This document shows positions 31,345 to 43,504 of a stretch of 64,000 nt of DNA, one piece after another. The translations under genes were made by a program, and so were the position numbers. Position 1 is the stretch's first letter; every line of letters starts with the position of its first letter. The notes under the pieces were generated by a model that was given only the letters and a program-made list of their open reading frames with translations, ran no database searches and had not been told where the DNA came from. The DNA is taken from the NCBI GenBank assembly GCA_004802705.1, contig SGPL01000080.1:1-64000 (forward strand), given 5' to 3'. This stretch comes from Bondarzewia mesenterica (Eukaryota > Basidiomycota > Agaricomycetes > Russulales > Bondarzewiaceae).

Positions 31345-33530
31345 ATGGCGTCCACTCTCGATACCTTCAACGTGATAATCGCCGTCGCTGCGGCAGCTGC
31401 TCTTTTGCTAGCCTTGACTGGACTCGTGTCTAAAAGAGCTCGTCATCTCCCTCTTCCACCTGGGCCTAAGGCGCCGTGGTTTGGACTGGGCTCTGTGTGG
31501 ACTCCTACCATTCAACCGTGGCGCACTACGCAGATTGGCGGAAAACTTATGGTGTGGTATTGGTCAATCTGGATTCTCCAATTCCACATGACTCACGCTA
31601 GGGCGTCTATCACAGGAAACATCATATATTTGTATGCGTTCGGAAACCCCATCATTGTGCTGAATTCTGGCGAAGCTGCGGATGACCTACTCAACAAGCG
31701 AGGTTCCATCTATTCCTCAAGACCTCTCAGGACGATGGCCAATCTGCGAGTTTTTCCTGCGTTTATGACTACAACGTTCACGCTTATGTCTAACAATCAT
31801 TTGACACAGAATGGGATAGGACTTCGCCTTGTCGACGATGCCCTATGAAGTTGGTGGCGGAAACATCGGGGTCTCTTCCAAAAACACTTCAATTCTCGCG
31901 CCGCATCACAGTACCACGACATACAATCTCAGCAGGTGCATGTGCTTCTCCAGAATCTGGTTCGCAGCCCGGAAAATGTGAATCGCCATGTCCGAAAGTG
32001 TGACCTTGGCCTTACCCTGTCTTGCAGTCTATGTTTTGAAACCCTCCACCAGGTTGGCTGCGGCGATCATCATGAAAATTTCGTACGGTCACGATGTCGC
32101 AGAAGATGACGACATATACGTGACGCTTGCGAAGAGGGCTTTGCATGGCTTCACCAGAACTGGTGTCTATGGCACATTTTTGGTTGATTATATACCTCTG
32201 CGTACGTCCCTCAATACACCTCAACTCTCCGGACTATTGATTGACCTCGGCGATAGTGAAGTATCTTCCGGGCTGGCTGCCCTATGCTGATTTTAAGACG
32301 AAAGCGAAGGAATGGCGTAAGGACGCGGAGGCCATGCTCGACCAGCCATTCAATATGGTGGAAAAGCAAATGGTTCGAGCATGTGCCTCTGGTTTTATAT
32401 GACAAGCCGTTGACCGTGACAAAATTTGTAGGCATCTGGTACCGCCACGCTCTCCTTTACAGCAATCGAACTTGAGCGATCACGAGAGTTGGCTGAGGAT
32501 CCGTATTTAGAGAAGGTGATCAAGAATGTAGCGGGGATGTCTTATGCGGGTGATTACCTTCCCGTCTTGTATCTGCGGTTTCTTCAAATTTCTCTCTCTT
32601 TTCCATCAGCTGGAGCCGATTCGGTACATTCTCTTTTCCCCACTGACACCTGCGTTTCTATAATCTTCTCTTGAATACGACAGACGGTTTCTACCGCCAT
32701 GTCCTTTTTGCTTGCCATGACGATTCAACCCGAGGTGCAGCTCAAGGCACAAGCCGAATTGGACAGAATTCTTGGCCATGATCGCCTACCGCAGTTCGAA
32801 GATCGTAGTTCGCCTCCGTTCATCGATTGCATCCTCTGGAAATGCCTGCGCTGGAATCCAGTTACCCCGCTCGCATCTGCTCATTATACAACTGAGAATG
32901 ACATCTACGACGGGTACCTGATACCCAAAGGGACGGCGATTTTTCCAAACATTTGGTAAGACTGATCGATTTTGCCTGACATAATTTTCCTGATCAGGCA
33001 CCAGGTGCATCCTTCATGACGAGGGAAAATACCCTGCTACATTGGAATTCAAGCCTGAGCGCTTTGAGAATATGAAAAGAAATGCTGAGATGGACATAAA
33101 TCCCTTGCCGATGGCGGCTTTCGGATTCGGAAGGCGGTGCGTGCTCGTTCACTGACAACAGCGAATACAGCTTGGAATAACATTGCTGTCGGAAACCGAC
33201 GTTCTGACCCTGTAGTATATGTCCCGGGCGCTGGCTTGCTTTCGATACCGTATGGGTTACCATCGCATTCATTCTAGCTTTTACGATATCACCAAGGCGA
33301 AAGACAAAGGTGAGGCCATTATTGAACCAGACGTCGAGTACACATCCGGATTGTTGAGGTGAGTTCGGTTTTAAGCCGGTGACGTGTATCGTGACCGTTG
33401 ATTTGTGATCCATGGGGAATTACCGTAGTCACCCAAAGCCATTCCTGTGCTTGTTCCTCGTTCAGCAAAGGCCCTTTCCCTCATCAAGCAAACTGGCTTG
33501 GAAGATGCTCTCTCCAGTGCGACGCAGTGA
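31345..33530 (+). pseudogene. Cytochrome P450 pseudogene, several frame breaks
   Basis: Haem-thiolate monooxygenase remnant. N-terminal membrane anchor (IIAVAAAAALLLALTGL) and proline hinge HLPLPPGPKAPWFGLG are present. Readable parts include HYADWRKTYGNIIYLYAFGN, SWWRKHRGLFQKHFNSRAA, AAAIIMKISYGHDVAEDDDI, TVSTAMSFLLAMTIQPEVQL, FIDCILWKCLRWNPVTPLAS and the intact haem loop FGFGRRICPGRWLAFD (joined across an intron). Frame breaks are needed near 31521-31526 (one base missing), 31815-31819 (one extra, with loss of a Trp), 31847 (one missing) and 33441-33446 (one missing, after which ALSLIKQTGLEDALSSATQ follows in another frame to 33530). Four breaks in 2.2 kb argue for a pseudogene, though consensus errors also occur in this window. 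It is convergent with a second, different P450. Confidence 0.75.
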
Positions 33531-33845
33531 AATCAATCCGTCCACGAGTTTTGTAGTTTTGTCTCCTCAGCCGAAGTTGTACGCTTGGCAAGAATGAGCA
33601 TTATGATGTATCGATACCTCAGGTGCATACAAACGCGAATACAAGGCCGCATACTGGTAAAAATAATCGGGCCACTTGACTGAGACATGGTAATTACAAG
33701 TTTCCACAAAGTGAACGCAATCACACCTCAAATACGAACAAATAATCAGATCATGAAAACGAGCACGCCAATACAAGGTGACAACTCCAACCAGCGCCAC
33801 ACGCCACACAGAATGCATACGATACCTGCCTCGACCGGAGACCAG
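33531..33845. other. Convergent spacer between two P450 genes
   Basis: Probable 3' untranslated sequence of both P450s. Nothing else recognised. Confidence 0.5.
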
Positions 33846-36020
33846 TCACAGCTCATCCTCGGCAATGAATTCCCGCAGTTTCGACTGCCGCGGCTCGAAC
33901 TTAGCTGCGAATGGAAGTGGGAACGTGAAGGAGCCTTCACTCAATGCGAACGTGTCAATTGGTCGAGACGGGTCCTCCGATATTTTGAAGGACCAAAGGA
34001 TGAAGGCGGTGGTGATAAAGAGAGACCTATCGGACCATTTGGTGAATAAAAACCCGAGATCACATCAATGAATGACATTAGATGGAATACGAACCTCATG
34101 GCCAAAGGTTGGCCGGGGCAGACCCTGAAGACGAGAAGCACGCACTGAGCTAAAAATACGGAGATGAAACCTGTGTTACGTACCGTCTGCCAAAACCGAA
34201 GTTTGGGAACTTGAGGTCCTGTCTGATCTGACCCTTTTCATCTAGCCAGCGCTGAGGATCGAATTTATCGGCATCCGGGAACAGTTCTGGATCTCGACCA
34301 ATAGCCCTGGATGAAATATCGCATGATCATCAGCTCGAGAAAAGACGATGAGAAATTGTTATTCACCAATGATTCGCCAGGACAGTCGTGCCAGCGGGTA
34401 TACGATATCCTCGCTACAGTTTGAAGTACAGCTTCATTTCATGTTCTTCAAGAGATGGGGAAGACGTACGTAGATGATGTCCTTGGTTACTCGATGTTGG
34501 AAGCCGGGAGCGGTTCCGGGCCTCCATCGGAAAGTTTCAAGGATGAAGGCGTGGATTTGAGGTAGCGAGTCCCAATCACCAAATATTGGGACTTTGAGAA
34601 TTAGAGATCAGGGTAAATGAATAAAAGAGAGTTCATCGACGGTACGCACGTCTGTCAGGACCAACCATGGTATCCAGTTCGTCCTGCACCACTTTCTGCG
34701 CCTCAGGGAAGCATGCGGAAGCCATGATTATGATACCGATAGCAGATGCTGTCTATACCACAATTTTATTATTATTATGCCGTCAAGAGCACAGACGAGA
34801 GAAGACGGATACTGTTTCGCTGCCAGCGCCGAACATAGATCCAGCAAGGTATGCCGTTTCGTTATCCGAGAGCCCTAATTCATTTTGTCTCTCCAAAAGG
34901 TATTTCGAGAAGGATGGTGCAGCTTTGCCTGCTGCCTAAGGAACTATACATTTTAGCTTCCGTCTGGACTAAGCTACCATGAAAGCGTTACCATATCACT
35001 TCGAGCGCCTTGTAGCTGTCTTGTGAACAGATTTAACTCCTCTCGGTGGTACCGCCTGAGCGTTAAACCATAAAAAGGAAGATATTTAAGCCATGGCTCA
35101 CGGGAAGGTAAGTAATTGGACTTTCGCTCGTACTGATAGAACTCACCATGTCTTCGACGATATGCGCTCCCGGCCGGACCGCAAGACCAAACCGGAGGAG
35201 ACACAAGTTCACCAGCGTGATGTCAGGATCCGCCGGATGACTAGGAGAGGGTTTCCCATAAGTCAAGGAAAGAATGACAGAGGCGGAGAATCTTAGGGGC
35301 GAACATGAGCGTAAATCAATAATGAGAAATAGGAGTAGCCCTTTACCGTTTGGCATGTTCGCAATGAGCCTCCGGGTTGTCAAGGATGTCGTGCACGAGG
35401 ACTTTGGCGTTCAAGCGCTGTAAAGGTTCATACGTGGGTACAATCTTCGGTTGCAGTTGACTGTGCAGCGCTCTGTTTAGAAGAAATCAGAAGAGATCAT
35501 GGATCTTGAAGTATAAAGCCCGTACTTTCGCAATTTGCGAAACCGGTCCCCAACACCTATCAAGAGGAGCCTCATATTCCCAGATATCATCTCGCCTCCT
35601 GCAACAGCACGGGGACGATCGGCGGTGTGTGCGCCCTCCTTCTCCATAATCTCGAGTGCGGCCTTCAATCGAATTGGTACTCACATTAGGTTTGAACCGT
35701 ATAATCAGAGGTAGGGGAGCATGCCTACATCGTTTCGTCCAATGACGATGATGGTGCGGCGCCCATGCCTGAGAGTGTATACAGGACCATACTTATCTGT
35801 CCATTCGGCATATTTCAAAAATGTGCTGGAATACTATGCATGAGCGAAGGTGCGATGATATAGCTATCATACTTACCGTTTTTCGGGAACTTCGTTTCCC
35901 CATAGCCAATGGCCTGGCGGGCCCGGCGGCAGAGGCAAATCCTTTGTCGTGCGCCTCCACCTTAGACTGTACAGGACAGCACCGAGCATCAAAGCGAAGA
36001 AAAAAAAATTGGGATATCAT
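33846..36020 (-). CDS. Cytochrome P450 monooxygenase, intact except for the start region
   Basis: ER-bound P450 of the fungal group often annotated as O-methylsterigmatocystin oxidoreductase-like. Exons: 36020-35877, 35825-35729, 35662-35526, 35472-35347, 35291-35147, 35096-34992, 34935-34813, 34752-34650, 34591-34470, 34413-34367, 34306-34184, 34124-34095 and 34026-33846; phases close at 493 aa. Landmarks: LPLPPGPPGHWLWGNEVPEK, KYAEWTDKYGPVYTLRHGRR, the I-helix AGSMFGAGSETTASAIG, the K-helix ETFRWRP, GYRIPAGTTVLANHWAIGRD and haem loop FGFGRRVCPGQPLAMR. The first exon reads correctly only if the nine-base homopolymer at 36000-36008 is one base too long; otherwise the ATG at 36020 is out of frame and translation would start at an internal Met without the membrane anchor. 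Substrate unknown. Sequence differs clearly from the neighbouring P450 pseudogene, so this is not a recent tandem copy. Confidence 0.85.
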
Positions 36021-36505
36021 TGTGGGTGGCGAGACTGGGGATTGCGGTGGGGATTGTCGTTGGGGGGGAAGACACTTATAGGAAGAGCTTGAACCACATG
36101 CATTCTTGGATCATGATCACTGAACCCCACCTGACAGGTGAGGGTCGCCGTATCGGAGTGGCGCTGACGGTAGTAGGGTTCAAGCCCTCTTTTAGCACGA
36201 TCCCTGAGGCCTGACATGGGGATAGCGCCTCTAAACCACATTTTGCAAGTCATCAGGCCTCAGCTAGTCGCCGTTAGATGAACTTTGCGCAGGTTTATAT
36301 CCGGTGGGGCTAAGTATAATTTGCAGTGAGTGCGCCGCGCTCGAACCGTACTAATTCTGATTCTTGAAAAGGTAATTACGATTCCCGAAAAGGAAATTGT
36401 TCTACCCTGAGGTTTCGAGCCACCTCGGTGGCACCATATACCTTACTAATAAGGCACAATATTATAACACATCTGATGTAGCTAATGACTGTGCAACATA
36501 GCACT
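36021..36505. other. P450 upstream region and transition to AT-rich DNA
   Basis: Composition changes from ordinary to AT-rich around 36,300-36,430. The imperfect repeat TTGAAAAGGTAATTACGATT / CCCGAAAAGGAAATTGT lies at about 36363-36401, and a short GC-rich hairpin (GCCACC/GGTGGC) lies at 36419-36432. No gene seen. Confidence 0.45.
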
Positions 36506-36967
36506 GGGGGAATGGAGGTATTAAGTCTGTGAGTAAATGTGAAAATAATAATAAATAAAGGCAAAGTTTGGTCCAGATTTCTGTAGGAGATACATAAGGT
36601 ACAAATAACATATTTATCACGATATATACTCAGCATTTTCTTTGATAACTAATTTTGAAGATCCTTTGTATGTTTTTGAGTTGTTCTTTTTCAAAGTAAA
36701 TAAAAAAACAAAATTCACTATTTTAGCCAGAGCATGTGTGAGCTCTGATGTGAATGGTGAATTTTGTTTTTTTATATATTTTAAAAGAAATAACCTAAAA
36801 ATATACAAAAATCTTTAAAATTAGTTATTTGAGCAAATGCTGAGTATATGTCATGACAAATATGTTATTTGTACCTTATTTATCTCTTGTATAAATTTAG
36901 ATTCAATTTTGTCTTTATTTATCATTATTTTTATATTTACTCATAGACTTAATACCTCTATTTCCCT
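36506..36967. repeat. Fold-back element: long inverted repeat
   Basis: Arms 36506-36733 and 36742-36967 are inverted copies of each other with only an 8-base spacer. Shared stretches include GAGGTATTAAGTCT, AAGGTACAAATAACATAT, ATACTCAGCATTT and AACAAAATTCAC. Most mismatches are transitions. No coding capacity; probably a non-autonomous fold-back or MITE-like element. No convincing target-site duplication was found. Confidence 0.8.
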
Positions 36968-37019
36968 AATATAAGATCATCAAATTAAGAATGTCTATAA
37001 AATAAAATATGGCATATTG

Positions 37020-37250
37020 TGTTAGAATATCAGTTTAAGCAGTGATATCTCAAGTATACAAGGACTCTCATAAATGTGCGAGTTTTCTTTTACACAATAA
37101 TAAACCTAAATATATAAATTTGCTACTGTATAAAACTAAAAAATTTTCAAGCCACATCTATAACATTAAAAAATGTCGAGGCCTTGCCTCAACATTATAG
37201 TGAGCATGACCACTTGATGAACCTTCAGTGGCTCATTTCGAAACATCACA
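37020..37250 (+). mobile_element. Solo-LTR-like copy A
   Basis: 231 bp starting TGTTAGAATATCA and ending GAAACATCACA (TG...CA). Homologous to the copies at 42749-42981 and 43266-43499. Flanks TATTG and TATTA could be a 5-bp target duplication with one later transition. Rich in T/A where copy C has C/G. Confidence 0.7.
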
Positions 37251-40200
37251 TATTAGCCCAAACATGATATGTTACAGACATAAGCATACTTTCTCATCTA
37301 CAAGGTCTTTTACTTTAATTCAAAAATCTGAATTTTAATAAGCATATTATACTTAAGCCAAATAAACTAAACACAGTAAAATATAATAAACACTTGATAG
37401 TATCTGTCACATTACCATAGCTTTAAGTTTAAATTGAATTAAATTTATTTAATTCAGACATAGCAAGCTTATAAAATTAAAGTTTTTAATTTTAAATGTA
37501 AAATCTTGTAAGGACTTTTTAGTCAAACTATATACAAAAACAGCGAAAAATTTAACAAGGGAACAAAAAAGAGAATATTTTTATTATATAAATTTTTAGA
37601 GTGTACATTAATTGAAGGGTGGTTGAAGGATGTGCGGACACCATAAACATGAGGCAGATGATGTAGAGAATAACTTATATTATTAATCTTATGAAGGGTA
37701 TGGTGCACAAATGTGCTTATATCATACAAGGGATCCTTGTAAATGTGAGGTACAATAATAATAATTTGTATACTATATTTACAGTATAACTATTGTAATT
37801 GTCCAAAATGAGTAATAAAATGCCATCTTTTTTATGAATGCATAAGAGTGTTGTGTAAAGCTATCCATGAGTGAACATGCTCATATGAATATTAACAACT
37901 ATGTGATTAAGGGTTAGACTGAAGAGCGAGCTACATTCTTATATGTAGAGAAAAAAAAATAAGAGGTGAGCATGAAATACAAATAAATAGAGGGCAAGTA
38001 CATAATACTAAAAAAGGAAGCTTATACAATTTCAAACAATAACAAACTGAGAAGTTTAACCTTCACTATCACTATCATCTTCATTATGTTTATGCTTTAG
38101 AGAGTGCTCTGCATTATCATTGATCTTTTCTTTAGCTTCATTGTATTTTTTTAGAGCAACAAGAGAAGGAGAGATATTATACTGTATAGTGTTAGCAATT
38201 ATCGGGCATAAGCTGATATTGTAGGCATGTACATAATACTGGTCATCATTAACATTAAATGCATAGTCAGTGACAGAAAGAGAGGTGTTGGGTCCAGAAA
38301 TCTATGTCTTTAAAAATTTAGAGATATCCAGAATATAGAAGCATGTTGTTATACTTAAAAACAGTTTTGAATGAGAATATGGCTAAAAAGAAGCATAAAT
38401 GCTGTAACTTAGCTAAGTTGATAAGCACTGTCATGCATAGAAATTATTCTGAATGTAATTCATCATTTGGTGTCAGAATGCACAATATCTTTGAACATAG
38501 GATAATGTGAGACTCTAAAAAACTGAAGATTTAATAACAAGTTTATAATCAATTTTTGGGCATGAGCATGAAATGCTCTAAGATGGAAAACAACTAGATC
38601 TATAAAATGAACACATCACCTTAACAGCTGAGATTAGAAAGAATGGAGATGCTCAAAAGAAGTCTGACAAAAGTCAACCATTATATGTCTCACCCCTCTA
38701 TCAGCTTCTCTTCTTTCTCTTCCAACTGTATTCTCATGTCTAGACTTTGGATCCTTATGCTGCTACCTTCTACTGGCTATCTGTTACTATATGCATTTTT
38801 ATCCTTAGCACTTATTGTAAGCACCAAACTTGGTTGGTACTATCACCTCAAAACTGCTATCTCATTAATCAGTTGATTTTATATGCACTGATCAATTAGC
38901 ATCTATGCACATCTCTACTGTGCTTCTCTTAGTAGAAGTAATGAACTTTCATATTTCTATTTAATTTTTATTTAATCTACCTCACATTATTCAACTATTC
39001 TCTACTCTTATTGTTTTCCTCACCTCCTCATCTTTTATTATATTCTCGATTAGTAAGCTTCTTTATCATGATGAACTACATAAAATTTTTTTTTGGTGTG
39101 ATGTGACACTAGACCTGAACTCTTGTAAGTTAATGCTTCATACTTGTTGCCCAATAATTGGTTCATTCAGCTTGTCCAACAACACCTGCTGAGCATCTAT
39201 TTTACCATATAATTTTGACTTAATTTTGCTTTGCATCACCATAAGATCATGTGGCGAATAAAAAAAAAAGATGTTGTAAATAGCACTAAGAGAAAGGAAT
39301 GATGATGAAGTGGTATGAGAAGAGATGAGGAGGTATATCTCATTAATATTAAGACTCTCAGTGCTCTCTGATGATCTCATTGATTGTCCAGAAGAGCTAA
39401 TCACTCAAATTTGTGAAGCATTGTCTGTGTGTATGGGTGCTCCAAGATTAAGATCATCATCCTAATCAGCAAAGAGATCCTATCTAAACATTTATCTATA
39501 CATCCCTATGCTCCTTCTTATCTTTGTTTTACTTAAACTCTGTATTGGCTATTTTTTTTTTGTTTCTTTGCTCACTCGCTCGCTCATTCATTTTATAGGC
39601 ATGATTATCCTCCTCGCTCTTTATATTTTCTTTTAGCACATCCTTCTCAGCCCTCTTATAAAAAGACATTGATGAAATCTCAAAATTTCCTGTTCGCATA
39701 TGTCTCAAACTTGTCTTATACACGTACATGAGTTTTATTTTATTTTTTTACACATTGAACTTTTTTTTTATTTTTAATTTCCTCTATTTTTTCCAACTTT
39801 AAGACAAAGTCTTAAAAGTTACACTTGCTCTTCAACTTCACTCACACCTGACTACTGACTTTTTTTGGACAAAAAACCCCCACTTAGTATTTTTCTTTTA
39901 ATTTCTTTCTTTACTGCATGTGAGTTAATAGAAGTTAGTAAAATAGATATTTGAGTTATCACACAAGAAACCAAACTGAGATCTGATAAGGTTATAACTA
40001 ATTGACCTATAGACCTTAGGTGTGTATAGACCATGAATTGCACAACCACACAAAGCTGCATAGCTCAGCTGTGCAGATTTGGTCAAATATACATCTAATT
40101 TGAAATTTCTTTTAAAAGTATGATCAGGCCAAAAGTGTAAGATTAATCTGGCTTCTTTTTGAGTGTAGATCATTCCTTTTGGTTTGTAATTCATGTGGGT

Positions 40201-42748
40201 CACTCCATGCAGTTCAAGTGGATATTGCTGAACCCACATCTTTATATTTATAAATCTGACCCACTTTATTGCCTATTAATGTAAAAAGCTGAGATCTCAT
40301 TGATTCAACCTAAGAAGTTTACTGTGGATATATTTATATTGTGTTTGTTATCATAGCCTCTTTTATACATATAAAAAGAGAGAAGAAATCCTCAAACAAT
40401 CAAGGCTATTATTCTAATTCATCTTTTCCCCAAATTGGCTCATCTTAAAGCTCTTTTAGTTTATAAGCACCTTATTCCTTTGAACGCATGTTGGTTGACT
40501 TTTCCAAGGCGGCTTTACCCTCTTATTAAAGTTGATCTCAGGCTAGTAAATTCATCTCTATGCTTCAGAAAGCTTTGTCCTAATCTAGAGGCAACTAGCC
40601 TACAAGATCAGCATCTACTTTTGTGAAGTATCTAAATGCACACAGCCTCTCAAGTTTTTATAAAATCAGTTAATTTTTGATTAATATTATTTTTTGAGAT
40701 TGAATCTTAGCTTGCCTATCTTCATCATCATCAGCATCTATATGTATGCTGAAACTGAGTCTACATCATGAGTCTATGTTGAATCAATATTTGAAGTTAG
40801 GAAGTCTACACTAAATTCAAATATACATCATGAGTCTATGCCAAGTCAGTCTATCTAAAGTCTATGTCATTGAAGTCTAGTTCAGTCTAGTCTACTTATA
40901 AATCTACACTGAATTCACTATTTATATCTATATCTTATACTTTTGATTGAGTTCAAGATCATGTCTATGTCCTTTTATTTTCTTCCTGTTCAGTTGATCT
41001 AATTTTGCTGAAGCTATTATTAAGTTTAAAATCTCCCATGTTTTTTCATGTTTATTCTCAGTGAATTCCTTTAACTTCTTTAGTCCAGTTTACCCTATCA
41101 TTTATCCCTTGACTACATCTCTTTAGCTCTCTTTTAGCATTCAGGGCATTCTGTCTCTTTAAGTTTAGTCGAGCAATAAAATAGACCCCCTCAAGAACAC
41201 TCAGACTATTCTTTGAACAATGTCAATTTTGAGCCAGCCAACATGCTTGAGTTTGTTACTTCCATTGAAGCTAATTAGTGTGATTTGAGTGCACTTACCT
41301 GTATCTCTTACATCTTTCTAATTTTCTTAGAACAAATATATAGTGTGACACCATGTTGAAAGGGCAAGGGTGGGGACTATGCACAAGGAAATTGCTTAGC
41401 CATATTAGAATAGTGAGTGCATGAGTGTGTATATAGTAATGAGCACCTCTACTCCTTATGTCTATATGCCATTATTTTCACCTTCTAGTTTCTGATTTAC
41501 AGCCCTTGTGATCTCAATCGACCTGTAGTATTCTGTGATCTTTTATAATCTTTTGCAATTTTTCCCCTACTTCTCCTGATTTCACTTCTTTACCACTCAA
41601 TCATAAGGCCTTTCATTCTCAATGCTCTAGACTTTCTTTACATGTTGAACCTCTGAGATCAAAGATGCCAAACTATAGCCAAGCTATTCCATTCAGCTTG
41701 ATAGCTTTCAATATAATCGATCAATCCTCTGCGATATCACCTCTTACCTGTTCTGATCTGATATCACTTAGAGCACATGCTCATCTATTCTGATGTTTTA
41801 TTGCATGTAATTTTTAAAATATTTCACAGGGCACCTATCAGCTTTGACAGATTACCTTTTAGCTTTTGATTTTATATGCCTTCACTACTCTTTGACTAAT
41901 CACCAGATGGCCAGTCATTATAAATTCCTGTTCCTATTTTTTATTTGACTCTTTCTGCTCTAATTTTATTCTTTTCCTCTCATTTTCTACCATAGTCGTA
42001 CAATATTTGCTATATCTTTTTGTCCTCCATTTCTACTCCTCACTTAGTATATAAGCTACGATAAATTTCTGCAAAATATTAGATCAGCCTTTGGACTTCA
42101 GATCTTATTTCATGTATGTAAATTATGACACTTTGAAACCACGTGTGTTTGTTGCGGGACGGTCGCCCAACCCATCACGTCCACAAGTGGGCACTCTAAA
42201 CTGCAAGCTATGACTATGACTTTGAGTTTGCTATAATTTACTGCAACTTTTAACTTTACTGTGACCAATTACTATCTTGATAATTTCATCTCTTTGACTT
42301 CATCCATCTATTGCTATCACCTTGTTTCATCTTTACATCTTATTTATCCTCTTATTCTATATCATTTTAGGCCTTCGACTACAACATTATATCAACTTCA
42401 CTCTATTATCAGAACATCACTTTAATATTACAGCTGATTACATGCTCTTATTCATATTTTGTATCCATCCACTTACACATTTGTATTTTCACAGCAGATG
42501 TCTACTCAACTCATTCTCTTGCACATTGCCTGTAGTGTCTTTTTAGAGTGTTGTTTTTCCCCTAAGAGCATCGTGAGTATATCAGTGAGAGAGATGTGCC
42601 TTACTATTTCAACATAGCAAGGCTAGGTGGTGCACATGTAGTGTCATGGAGACCTGCTTAGAAGAAAAAGAACTAGTAATAAAATTTAAAAAAATGTGCA
42701 GGCATTCTCCTTTTATTGTTGAGTGAAAGATAAAGCAATGTATTGATA

Positions 42749-42981
42749 TGTTAAAATATCAATTCACGCAGTGATATCTTGAGTATACAGGGACTCTCAC
42801 AAATGTGCAAGGGTTTTCTTTTGCATAGTAGTAAACTTAAATACACAAATTTGCTACTGTATAGTATTAAAATTTTTTCAAACCACAATTGCTATATTAA
42901 AAAGTGTCAAGGCCCTGCCCTGATGTTACAGCAAGTATAGCTGCTTGATGAACCTTTGGTGGCCTGCTCTGAAATATCACA
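42749..42981 (+). mobile_element. Solo-LTR-like copy B
   Basis: 233 bp starting TGTTAAAATATCA and ending GAAATATCACA. Same orientation as copy A, opposite to copy C 284 bp away. Flanks TGATA and CAGTG do not match, so no target duplication is visible. Confidence 0.7.
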
Positions 42982-43265
42982 CAGTGAAGCAATAAGACCC
43001 ATCATGGACTGTCACAGAATTTAGGTTAACTTATCCATTATGGTAAGCATTCTGGCCATTGGTGCTTTAGCTTGGCTCCAACTTCAATTTCTATGATATG
43101 TAGCAAAATAAAAGTGCAAAATAAGGAAAAAATAGAATGGATTATACAGTACATGAGAGATGAATTTTGCCCTAGTTTATAGTTTAGACCAAGTTCAGAC
43201 CTATTATTTTAATTCAGCTTCATTTGAATCATGAACCTGACCAGTGGTCCAATTCAGCCACTACC

Positions 43266-43499
43266 TGTGATGTTTCGGAGCAGGCCGCCGAAGGTTCATC
43301 AAGCAGCCACGCTTGCTGTAACGTTGAGGTGGAGCCCCAACATTTCCTAATGTAGTATTTGTGGCTTGGAAATTTTTTGGTACTGTACAGTAGCAAAATT
43401 TATGTATTTAGGTTTACTACTGTGGAAAAGAAGACTCTCGTGCGTTTGCGAGAGTCCCTGTATACTCGAGATATCGCCGCGTAAAATGATATTCTAACA
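43266..43499 (-). mobile_element. Solo LTR copy C with a perfect 5-bp target-site duplication
   Basis: 234 bp; in LTR orientation it starts TGTTAGAATATCATTTTACG and ends CGAAACATCACA. Flanked on both sides by CTACC (43261-43265 and 43500-43504), the mark of retrotransposon integration followed by loss of the internal part. It keeps CpG sites that are TpG or CpA in copies A and B, so it is the youngest or least mutated. Confidence 0.85.
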
Positions 43500-43504
43500 C
43501 TACC

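Noticed and set aside
34936..34991. In-frame stop or 20-nt microexon in the second P450
   Set aside because: A normal 56-nt intron (GTAACG...CCTTAG) with a CTAAA branch-like site restores the frame, so neither is needed.
36405..36435. tRNA T-arm-like GAGGTTTCGAGCCACCTC
   Set aside because: The loop is one base too long, position 53 does not fit and no acceptor or anticodon arms are found.
39925..40239. 105-codon minus-strand frame in the AT-rich block
   Set aside because: It vaguely recalls retroelement proteins but no motif of protease, integrase, reverse transcriptase or RNase H could be identified.
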